Of a stretch of 64,000 bases of DNA, positions 24,015 through 35,379 are shown piece after piece. Numbering within the stretch: the first letter of the stretch is position 1; each line of letters starts with the position of its first letter. Origin of the DNA: Sarcocystis neurona (taxonomy: Eukaryota > Apicomplexa > Conoidasida > Eucoccidiorida > Sarcocystidae); NCBI GenBank assembly GCA_000727475.1, contig KL647295.1:1698843-1762842 (forward strand), written 5' to 3'. A program made the position numbers and the translations under genes. The notes under the pieces are model-generated. The model was not told the origin of the DNA. It searched no databases and was given only the letters and a program-made list of their open reading frames with translations.

Positions 24015-27000
24015 CTATTTCAGCATTTCGTTGCAACATCGCGGCCGGGTCTCTAGTAGTTTCTGCGCAACTCTTGGCTTTTAGTAGCTGCACTTCATAG
24101 CATCAGTTTCTCAAGTATGCACAGAACCAAAAGCAGGAGGGAGGGCAGGCGAAGTAGCCAGTACCGATATCGGCGGTGTTGCCAGTGTACACTGGAAGCA
24201 CGCGTGTAAGGAGGAGTGTTGTTTGTCACCGACATTTGTAGTAGTAGCTGTAGTGATGTTCTGCGTAGGAGTATTGAAGTTCTCGTGGAAGGAGTGGTCG
24301 CAACTGTCGTAGTCGCTGTAGCAGTCGAATGGTAGGGGTTGTTCTTACAAGTCCATGGCGCGTGGACTTTGGGGCGATAAGCCACAGAGGCGGATAAGTC
24401 CTTCTGTATGTAGGCGTTTGTGAGTGTATGAGTATGTGTGTGTGTGTATGCGACATCGACATCTGTGCGAATCAATGCCACGCAAAATAGTCCCATGGCG
24501 TGGGTGTCGTGCCGCGGCGCTAGGAGAGAAGCTCACGCTTTGCTGCGTGCTTGAGCCCGCTGTTGCAACACGGTCACTTCTCTCACTGGCGAGCAGGCCC
24601 TATAAATGTGTACAAAGTGTGTACATATATATACTTACTATCCGTGGAGGTACGACAGTCGCCACGCATTTGCTCCCAGCCTTTAGCTACACAAGTAGCT
24701 AAGTCTATGTGTACACGTAAGTATACTCGAGAGCATGAACTCCAGTTTTGGGGCAGAAGCGCTTTTTCTGCATTCAAATCGTTCTGTGCCACGTACTGCG
24801 CAGAACCGCCGCCATAGCGCTCTAGTGTTTCGGTCGCCGTATAGTACGAGAGAAAGTGGCGTGTCGGCCATGAGAACGCCGTCGACGGTAAATTACTTTT
24901 CCCGACGGTAAACTGCGCAGCTGCTTGTATCCGCTTCTCAGAAGTTTTAGCTTTTCGAGTGACAAGTGGCTTACTTATTCGACTCGGTTTCAATCCAGTG
25001 GCAAGTTTCCGCTTCATTTTCCGTGTTCCATATGATAAATTTCCGCATGTTTCGCACCCTCAGTGTGTCCATCCGGCGAAGTAGGGCAATTTTGTTTTGG
25101 GTAAGTTGCAGTGCGGCACCGTTTGCCACCACCTGCACTTTTTGAGGCGAATTTGTGCCATTTTCCGAGGGTGTACGACCCCCCAAATCAAATCGCAACC
25201 TTCGCAAGTTGTGTCACACGCTAGAGAATTCAAAGCGACAAAGGCGGGTCAAAGAACTGCATTAGTTGCTTCTGTTCTCCTGTGTCGCTTTGTAGCTGGT
25301 ATTCTGCTGATGGTTCGTCTTTCATTGGAGAGACAATGTGTGCTGCACACAGCACACGTTGGAAAGTTTACCCGTTTTTACCTGCAGTTTTATTCGTGGA
25401 ATCTGGTGCATTGCACGCGTCTGAAACGGCCAGCAGATGGGCGTCGACAATGTAGTCGCAAGCTAGCTTCTCGGCTATCAATCTTTGAAATTTCGTGTAT
25501 TTCGTGCTCACTAGCCTACTTTTGCCCTAACGTAAGTTGTGTCGTCTCTGTTTGCGCCCGCAGTCTTCTGCGTAGAAGATGCGAAAAGAACTGTTTTTTT
25601 ACTTAACGAGGTAAGGACCACTCTGGCACAGGCTTTATATGCCTGCAACTCTTGTGCACGACCTGGGTAACGACTGAATCTGCGTGAGGCGGACTGGCGG
25701 ATTAAACGACAGATAACTTCCGTCGTATCTGCTGCAGTGCACAGTCGGACAATGGCGTCTCGCGCGTGCAAAGATGGCACGCCCCATATTAACTTATGTA
25801 AATTTTATGTGCAAATGCAAGGAGAAAAAGAGTAGCATACGTAGGGATGTCGTAGGCACTCAAGAGTACTTCGGCGGGTGGTTTCGTCCTGGCAAAAATC
25901 ACTGCACACTCAGCTCGCTCACTCCTTCGCAACATACTTTACGTGAAGGAGCACGCCAACGGTTTCTAGACTGAGCTTCTACAATTTTGTGGGGTTACTG
26001 CCACGAAGTTCCGTAAGCCCACGCTGCAAAACGTCTGAACACCAGCAACCCAGTGTCAACATATACGTGACGTTGGAGCATCCTCCCTCGTGAAGGCGTC
26101 GAACACTCAGAAGTGTCTCTGGCGTGTACTACAGAATGTTTGTGTATACTACGTCTTATCGTGTCGTGTGCGCACTGAACTTTGACTAGGAGCCACTCTA
26201 CGTACACACCTGCACGCAGTGGCTGCGGGTGACATAGTTGTGAATACTTAGTCTACTGGAACGTCTAAGCCCATTTGAGCGAAAATGTCTGCGTAGGTAA
26301 TATATGTTTACGGATACACAAACTCATTAGGAGATGCTCACAAGTACACACTCTTACCGTATGAAGATAGCGATACCTCCAGCGGATGTCTGTTTTTTTT
26401 GATGGCTTGGCGTTCGTGAGACTGGAAGCGCATCAGGACAAAACCTCCCCAGGTGAAGCCAGAAAAGCGACACGTAGTCTATAAGCGACCCTCTTTAAGC
26501 TGAACGCCGACTGCTGTTGATCACGCTGTGCACTTACAAATGCACGTCATAGTCCCGTGATACAGCACCGACAAAGTGGTTCTTCCTCTTACACGCACTG
26601 GGTAAACAGGATGAGCGAACACAATGCACTCAGTATGTACGAAGGGTGTTTAGCGATAGAAAAGCACACTAGCGTTGTCGGCCGCACCCTGAACGTAATG
26701 GTTTTTACGCTTACGGCGTGCACGTTAAAGCCGATCCTTACGACTTACATTCTGCGTAATATTCGGAAGTCGTTAGGCGTCCATCTACAGACACATTACT
26801 GTCGATAACCCCGCGAACGTGGAGTTATGGTGTTCAACACGAAGAATAGAGATAGACTGGGTCAGGCAGGTGGGTAAGAATCCAACGACGGCTTCGAGTG
26901 GGTAGGAAGGAGCTGCTCTCACGAATTCTGTGTAGACAATAGGTACGGCATGCCGCGCTGAAAAGGCACAGTGCTGTGATAATGGGGTACTCTGGATTAA

Positions 27001-28630
27001 AAGACCATTAAATTACACAGGCACGTAGTCCACATCAACGTATGTTATGCATGCGGACGGGATGCCGCCTCCGACAGGGCGCCGCCTGGGTGCTCCTGTG
27101 GAAGCGGCAGGCAGTGTGCGTATATGGAAATCTTTTTTAAATTGTTCATTTATAGAGCTCTTTTCAAGTGTAGTCAACAGTGAGCAGAAGCAGCAGTACA
27201 CGCTCTTTTGCTTATATGCATATAGAAGTGTAATATGCATACAAAAATCAGTATCACACAGGAGTAAGCATCTCTCTTTACCTCTTATTCTGCAGGCTTC
27301 TCTATGGTGAGCTCACCTGCTTTGGAACGAGTTTTTGCCAGCAAACTCGTCAGTGCCTGTTTGAATGCATGTGTGCTTCACCAGCTTTTGCACAGTATAG
27401 CTCAAAACAGTTAAGGAAGCCACCTTTTTCCCCAGCGGCCTACGTGGCCGCTTCTGCGATAATTTTAAATAATAGTTTTGGCTTCGCTCCACTTTGTAGA
27501 TGGACACGCGAATACGCCCCTGAGGACAGGACGCCAGCAGCTGTTAGTAGACCCTCAGACGACTGGACACCAACAGTAGTACTCGTTCTCAGCAGCCTCC
27601 TACAACCAACAAGACGCTGCAATTGTCTTAAAACGTAAAGCGAGAAGTAGTCGTGCTCATCAACTGCGAGAACCGAAGCGAAATTGAGAGAACAGGCACT
27701 GCGCGCTACGCTCGCTCAGAAGCCAAGATTGCACGTAGGCTTATTCTAGTTGATGGTACATTTCAAACAACGTATGACACTATTTACCTGTGGAATTGCA
27801 TTCTGAGAGTTTTACGGATGGAATACTGCGGTGGCCGACTTTGTACTCGATTAGCCGATACGTTGTTTTGCCTCGTTTACTTGAATTCTTCATCTGGTTT
27901 GTTCGGATCAAATGGCGTGGCCACTAACGTAGGGCACTACTTTTGCGAACAATGGGAAAAAGCCCATTTCCATACTGATTGGTCAGTTTAGTCGACACAT
28001 ACGGAGAGACCATCTAGAACAATTATGTCCTCGAGTATGTATAAGTTAACAAAAGAGTTACCATAGATGAACATTGATCAACAAGAATACCGGATAGCAC
28101 TGACACACAAAAATACGTGACAGACCAATTTGACATGCGAACATGAGCGTTAGTATTAGGGCTCCGATGTGCTTGTGTGAGGGAGATATCGACTTTTCCC
28201 GATTGAGAAATGTGTGCTCTTGCTTCCTCTACGAAGTCACCTGTCTGTACGCTTATGAGAGTACAGTCGGCGTTGCCGTTTACATGCATGTTTTCTCGTG
28301 CCAAAGTGTACAAATTAGTGCAACGAGCTTTCAAGCTAACATCAATACGTTTCCACGAGTATTCGTGTGTAGGCAAGTACTTGTGTGAACCTGCGTACGT
28401 AGGACTTTTTTTGCGAGTACTATAGACGTACGTCTTTTCGCCTTTTTCTTCCAAGGCAAATAAGATCGAACGCATGTGACGTTGTCAAGCTGCAGCCGTG
28501 CACTGTGTCCTCGTCTAGTCCCCTTCAGTTCTTTGTCCTCCCAGAAAAGCACGGCCTACCCAGCGAGTCTTTTTAAGAAGGCGAGACGCCGTACGAAGAC
28601 AACTGCCCTGGAGTTCGCACACAATACAAA
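24015..28630. other. Repeat-poor interval, no convincing gene
   Basis: CAG repeats are absent and microsatellites are rare. Two weak - strand coding candidates exist. One is 25207-24976, with VVANGAALQLTQNKIALLRR and a GTAAGC donor at its end. The other is 27622-27013, with VHLQSGAKPKLLFKII and a possible terminal stretch FHIRTLPAASTGAPRRRP. Their splice links could not be fixed, and random ORFs of this length are expected. I otherwise see nothing. Confidence 0.3.
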
Positions 28631-31600
28631 ATGGTCCTACTACTCTACACAGCAGCTTTAATGACGCTAGTGGCGTTACCCTGCATAGCGGAACCACTGG
28701 AAAGTCCTTTGGTTTCCCTCCACAACACAGTGACTCCTCGTCTGCAGGATTCCTTGCCAGGTAAAAAGTTGTTCACGAATTCTGTGCCGAGTAAGTGCTA
28801 CACTCTACAGGAAGGCGTAGAAAAACAATAAGCCAAACGAGGCTGCTTTAATTCTAGACTCTACGGCGTATAGGAGGACGCTCCTGCGATGGCAGGATGT
28901 GTTTGAAGTACAGTGAATCTCGAAACGATCCCTGCATGAGATGGTACTGTTTCTCTCTATTAGAAAGATTCACTAAGCACAAGTGCCAGTCGTCTTATTT
29001 TGGCACACGCATAAGGATACAAATAATTACTCGCGCTCGTTCGTTCACGCGTTTATGAACGTCTTCAACGAGCTACAGAATTGCGTTATTCGGGGCGCTC
29101 ACAATCCCAGGCAGCAGCAGCAGCCGTGATATTTCCCCTGACCGAACAGCTGTAGGAGCAGCTCCAGGAGCTGCTCAGCATCGTACCCAACACGGTGTAC
29201 AGCACCGTACAAATGAATATATTGGAGCAATGCGTGTGCAGTTAACAAGTGCCTTACCTACTAGACTCCCTACCGGTAAAGTCTCTGCAAAAGGATGCAC
29301 GATGCCCACATTTTCTGTTAACCTCTCACGTGGGAGACGCCACAAGCATAACGCAGACAGAGGATTTTGTTCACGATCGCAGACCAAGGTAACACAAACA
29401 CACACGCTCAACTGTATGTGTTTTCAGTAAACTCCAGTATGCTGCTGTCGGCCGTCAACAAGTGCAGTGTCCTACCGTGTGCTGGGCTGTAGTCCCCCAC
29501 CGTCCCGAGTCAATGCCGAGGGGCGAATGCCACACAACCCGTATGACTTAAAATGCATTGATTACAGATCTTAAAACTCCTAAAACTGTACCCACGTCCG
29601 CACGACAAGCTGGGATAAAAATAGGTACGAACCCTTGTGTAGTTTCAGCCTAGGGAGGGGTGTGAATGTGCAGACAATCTCTACGTGAAACAAGGACACT
29701 GACGATTCTCCAGTTAAGGTTAACGAGGACCTTCAGCACTTTATTTCGTGTGCTACACTATCCTGTTATCCATTTAGGAAGATTTTTGAAAGGGTGTGCT
29801 TCCGTTTGCGGCAGCGACTGCGCTGTACAACGACCTCTGGTCCAAAAGGTTGTGCATGCATAGAAGGAGAACGCCGAACACACACGAGCGGTAGCGACTC
29901 CACAGGGATGATGCATGTACGTAAAAGTACACGCATATAAAAATGAACTGATCGTGAAAGTCCAAAGAATAGGGGCAGTCCATATACGGGCGCTCTGCTG
30001 TTCTTCTCGGTTATGTCCGCGCAACATCGCGTGTCTTGCGAAAATTTTAGCCAACACATATCCAGTGAAGGTGGGCTCTGTTTGAAGGGCAAATCACCGC
30101 AGAAAACTAAACTTGCTACTGTTACCAACGTAGGAGCCTGCACGCCTTAAGTGAAGCTGGATTAAACAGAGAGGAATTGACTCCTTCAAACAGGGGCAGT
30201 GTGCGTAGCGTTGCGAAGATGCTAGTGGACAACCAGGTCCAATATACGTGTCTATCAGTACTGACGATACGCTTTTACGTACAACGGTAAGTCAGTAAGG
30301 GTCTCTACCACAACACAAGGCTTGTCGTACGGACACGCGTGCAGCGTTACGTCTTCATATGTTCATAATTTGATGACGTGTCAATAGGTTCATTGCTGTC
30401 AATTACGTTAACGCAAACCACGTGGCCCGTATGCAGGCATTTGAATGACAGGACACTCTAGGTATTCGTTGGAGCTCACGATTGAAGCTATGCGTGGTCT
30501 CGTATTACAGATATACTAAATCGTACACATCTACGCAGGAAGACGTAGGTGTAGTCCTTTGAGGTTTCCGTGAGCGTACCATTTTTTTATCACTTTTGAG
30601 GAAACGCTAAGACGCGTTGTAAAGTCCATGCCTGCAGAATTGTGCACTGGCGCTTCGAGGATACCACTATACAGATCGTAAACGTAATTGTCACACGAAG
30701 ATTTTAATCCGCTTTTGTGCAACTTCAGCAGGTATTCCGGCTCTGAGATATCCGTCAATGTTTTTAAATGCTTGTTGCAGGGAGGATTTTCTTTGGGAAC
30801 CCACGTACCGGACTACAGGCAAAACAGTCGAGTCCTCCCAGACTGAGTCCAAATGAGCTTCGGATTACTGGGCGCCATCACACGGATAAGCACGTCCTAC
30901 TTGAACGACTGTGTGGAGAGAAATGTCACTGTTCGAACGACACACATGCAACAATTCAGGTTGCTTCTCAGCAAGGCACGCAAACAGCAGCGCACATGCC
31001 ACACAAAGGATGCAACAGTGCCACGCTCCAGGAAAGTACGCTGCAAATTGAAGGTGGCATCGTGGCAGACGTTGAGTCGGCTGGCCACAGGCACACACTG
31101 CACAGTGACGAGGAGTCTGAAGGCTATTATTGCGCACACACATGTAAGGAGAACAAGGTTCCCAGGGAGGCAGTGGATGCTCCCTTCCGTGGTGGAAAGA
31201 GCAGTCCTGCTTTGACCGTTGCACACAAAAACGAGGGGAGGCGAAACACAGCGATACAGAGGGGAAGTGTGTTTGAGCCGGCCTCTGACAAATTGGAAGG
31301 ATTAATGCCACTTAACGAACTGCAGAGCCTACACAACCCAAACAACTCTCACGGTTTGACTTCCTCCACCCGAGCATCTCAGCCATGCTCTGGTGTATGT
31401 CCGTCTGTCTCTGAGAGCACGCGAGAAGTTTCGCTTGACAAGGACGTTGCAGAACTGGACAATCAGGACAGTTTATTCAAACTCAAGTCGCCAGTCAGTG
31501 GTTCTCCATCCGAGTCTTCTCTACGCACGCTCCAAGCGACATACGCAGACGTTCTGCTGCGATTCGGGCCCTCTAGGGGGCGCATTGAACCGTGGGCGAG

Positions 31601-31981
31601 GGCTTATGATTTCCGAGGCTTTCAACCTGGAGCAGTGACTAATTTTGGTGAATGGTATCCAATCACGTTTCCTTACAGGTAAACGTATCTGAAGAAATGT
31701 CTGCTTTATTGTACGCCCTCTTGTACAGAGAGACAGGCTCTGATATGTAGTGAACACAAAGCAGTCTAGTGCTGCGCGTGCGTATGGGGGGGGGAAGTAC
31801 ACTATGTTATATTTCCCTAAGACTGCGCACGTGGCCGCCTCTGGCCGGATACGCAGCACACGTGCGTCCTGCGACGCATCCTTCGTTTACTTCGTGCTTT
31901 CATGAGGACAAACAGTACACCCTCGAGCACCAACGCTGCAACAATTCCCGAGCGGCAAGTTACATCCTCCCTATTCAGTAA
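28631..31981 (+). CDS. Putative secreted protein of unknown function, five exons
   Basis: Exon 1 (28631-28760) starts with ATG and a clear signal peptide, MVLLLYTAALMTLVALPCIA, followed by a polar region, and ends at CCAG|GTAAAA in phase 1. Exon 2 (29111-29388) begins after TCCCAG with the matching phase, encodes a short Ser run and LTSALPTRLPTGKVS, and ends at AAG|GTAACA. Exon 3 (about 29438-29540) is the least certain; it would need a 49-base intron. Exon 4 (30781-31678), after TTGTTGCAG, is about 300 codons, polar and Ser/His-rich, and ends with NFGEWYPITFPY. Exon 5 (31822-31981), after TTTCCCTAAG, ends at TAA. Phases agree throughout (1, 0, 1, 2). No transmembrane segment or known domain is visible. 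It would enter the secretory pathway; a granule or surface role is only a guess. Confidence 0.55.
29154..29176. repeat. Short inverted repeat in exon 2 of the secreted-protein gene
   Basis: GAGCAGCTCC is followed directly by AGGAGCTGCTC, which can form a tight hairpin of about 10 bp. It lies in the coding stretch of exon 2 and is probably incidental. Confidence 0.5.
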
Positions 31982-34900
31982 GGAGGAGATCAGCAAGCTG
32001 CAGTGAGACTGGTCGGCCAGAATTCTGTGTGGGCATCGATACCGTATGTGTCGGTATTTCGGCTCGAAACCAGAGCTGCACATCTGCATTTAAAGTACAA
32101 ACGTACACGTACATGCACTTAGGTTCAGAAAAAAACAGTTACTGAAGCTTACCTGTACAGCTAGATACCTAACTAGGTGAGTATACTTACGTCGCTGGGA
32201 GACCTTGCTGTGCGTCTGCCTCTGGGAAAAATACCGTGCATCCACAAGCAGGTCATCCTCTGCCTGAAAACGATTCGCTTGTGCCGTAGCGTGTCAGCCT
32301 TGAGCAGTAGGACGCATGTGTGGTGCCAGTTTAGTACACATATGCCAATCGAGTGTACATGTAGCATTGATATTCACCACATATGTTGCGCCCACGCGAT
32401 ATAAGATACGTGCATGGACAGCGTAAAATTTTTACTATCGAGTGTACATGTAGCATTGATATTCACCACATATGTTGCGCCCACGCGATATAAGATACGT
32501 GCATGGACAGCGTAAAATTTTTACTATCTGCCTCGCGCATTGTTTAAATATTTAATGCGCGTAAGGTGCAGGCATACGGGTCTCCAAGTAGGACAACTCA
32601 ACGCTTATATGTGACTTGCATTTACTTCCAAAGTACTTCAACGCGCGCAAAAATTACCTCCACTGAGACGGATTTCTTGCACACAAATATGTTGCGACTG
32701 ACAGCTGCAAGCCGCCTAAACCCTGAAATTCATCCTATTTTCTGTGCATCTGACTTTTCAGACGTTTAAGCTGTGCCACGTGCAGTAGTGTGCAAGCGTA
32801 AACCGATAGTGTTTAAGCTGATGAATTGGACTTAAAATATACTTACACCAAGAGACGTACACGCAGGGCACTCATATACACGTGTAAACGCATTCCTCGA
32901 AAAGAAAATTATCTTGTTAAAGCTGGTAAGTAGGGGAACACCTAGGTGAGCGCACACGTAGCCGGAACGTCCACTTAGATGAACCTGTACAACGTGTGTG
33001 CCACAGCCTGACACTGCTGCACGTACACTGATGAGTCCTACAGTTGCTTGGCTGTGTGTGTACAAATGCACATGTTACCTCGTCCACTCGGTCAGGATAG
33101 CCGTATACGCGTACACTCACGCACACAAGCGAACGATGTATAATCCATTAAGTACACACACACTTGATCTGCGTATGTGGTACAGGCAGTGCGCATCCAA
33201 GTGCAGGTACATAAAAGGAGATATAGTACGAGCGTGTGTGTACACGGTGGTGTGTTTGTACACGTGTGGGGAGCAGGTCCTGCCTTTGCAACGTAACAAG
33301 TGTCCAGACGACATAACTCTATGCAAGTGTCATCCCTCCCTATGCAAATGCAGTCATCCTTCCCGTGGTTATTCAGTGAAGTATCATATTTCTGCGGACG
33401 CTACAGATTGCGTATCACTCAGGTGGTAAGTTTTGGCGCGGCTATTGTCGCCGGGCGCTTCCTCGCATCCCGTCCATCGGCCACTCCATTGATACAAATT
33501 CCTGCTTTGTGTGTTTGCACGGCATACGCCGTCCCACGGCTCCCTTGTGGAAACACGTGACTTGTGTCGCCGTTAACAAGTGGACTGGGTATGGCACGTT
33601 TTGTTAGAATTACGGGGAAGCTATCCGTAGGACTGGCGTAACTCGAACTGAAGCGCACGGAACCAGCCGGTGTTGACCGACTCATCCAGAATCAGATTTC
33701 TACAATAAGGCGTGCGACTTTTGAAAGTATATACTGTTTCTCCACAGATTTGATATGTAAATGTTGTTGCGCTTTGTTTCCTTGTATGAAGTCTTCTCCA
33801 AAGCCACAAACAAGCAACCGAACGCTTCATACGGGTACGCACACGAGCGTAGGTTGCTCGTAATAATAACACTGAAAAATGTAATACGGTGTCATCGGTG
33901 TAGAACTCCCCTACCCACGCACGTTAGACGCGTACCTACATGGGTGATAGTACACACGTGTATTGCACACCCGTTTCCAGAACGGACGCAATCTAATGCT
34001 CTTCAACAAATCACCGACAGGAAGAAACTTCCCTCTGCATAAAGCACTGCATAAATAAATGGTTTCACTCCCAAAGGGGCTACAAGTGGATTGTACAACA
34101 TGGAGGAAAGTCAGTGGAACGCGGCACCTCTCTTCACAGATTTCTACTGCACAAGCGGTAAAGTGTTACTGCTCCGTTTAATAGTGTTGTGTCTCCTCAC
34201 TTTTCACCTCATCCTGTCCCTGCACCGGAAGACAGCCCTGGAAACACAATACCGAATGCTTCGCATAACACTAATTCCGTAGCACTGTTCCAGTTGGAAA
34301 ACCTGATTCTACCCCGCTGCCCGCAGTAGAACACAGCATGAAGGAGCCTGGTAGGGCGCGTACAGGTCCACACGTCGGTGCAGCTGGCCACTGCTCGAAC
34401 ACACAATTGAACACTCACGTTCATTTTCAAGTCGCCCCTCCCTCTGAATCAAAATACGCACATGTACGCGCAGGTCTACATTTCAAAGAGTGCTGCACAC
34501 GTTAAATTCTATATGTACATACCCGCAGAAAAATCTCTTTTTTTCTAAAACGGACATCACACAGAAACGCACGGCTTATCCGTCGGCGCACGTTGCACAT
34601 GTGCGGGAAAAAACTACGCCAAAGCCATCAATGATCTACCAATGCTAAGTTTGCAGGATAAATAGTCCTAAATCCATCGGCGACATCGATCAAATAGAAG
34701 GCGCTTGTGCCCCTGCTTTGAGTGTATGTCATTATCTCCCGGAAGCCATATGCCAACGCGGACACATTTTAAACACCGTCCACAGGCCTACATTCTATTC
34801 CAGTGGACACCATCTGCCACAAGCGGAAGGCACGTGGTGCTGAAGAATAGCAGAGGGACATCCGGACCTTCCGTATGAAAACGAAAAAATCTAGACGCAC

Positions 34901-35379
34901 ACCTTTCACTTAAAAACTATACTCAGGATCACCATCCAGCAGGAAAACTGTCTAAACAAATCCCGCCAATATTTTCCACCAAATTCGCACTGAACAGACT
35001 CCCGTAAACAAGATTAACTGAGTACTCGTTTGCGCGAATGTGCGTGGGATTCCCCTGAACGCCATGGTCATGCAGACGGCACACAGCTATGGCCTACGAT
35101 CGCTGTAACGCTTCAAGCGCGAGTCTGTCGATGTGTATAGATGCAGAGACGCACACGCCGGAAAAATATACAAAACACTATCCAGATTCTGTCAACATAT
35201 ATCTGCCACATCAGAGATAGCCACAACACGAACGACCACACGCACCAGAACACACGCATACCAGCCACTCTGCCCTTGCACTTCTGCTCCACCGCCCTAC
35301 ACACGATTATATCAGTCCCGATGTCTCCAGGTGTGGCTGAGAAGTGCAAAGTACTAGGTGGTGAGTCTTCGGCGTCCTC
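31982..35379. other. Intergenic, repeat-poor, one weak small gene candidate
   Basis: A weak candidate lies at 34100-34475 (+). MEESQWNAAPLFTDFYCTS ends at a GTAAAG donor in phase 1. An acceptor near 34285 would continue into about 60 polar codons (KPDSTPLPAVEH). An 89-bp tandem duplication is listed separately. The remainder contains many GTGTACACGT-type words and short random ORFs. Confidence 0.3.
32348..32525. repeat. Perfect tandem duplication, 89-bp unit
   Basis: The unit beginning ATCGAGTGTACATG at 32348 restarts at 32437, and the two 89-base copies are identical as read. There is no coding content. Perfect identity suggests a recent duplication or an assembly artefact. Confidence 0.9.
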
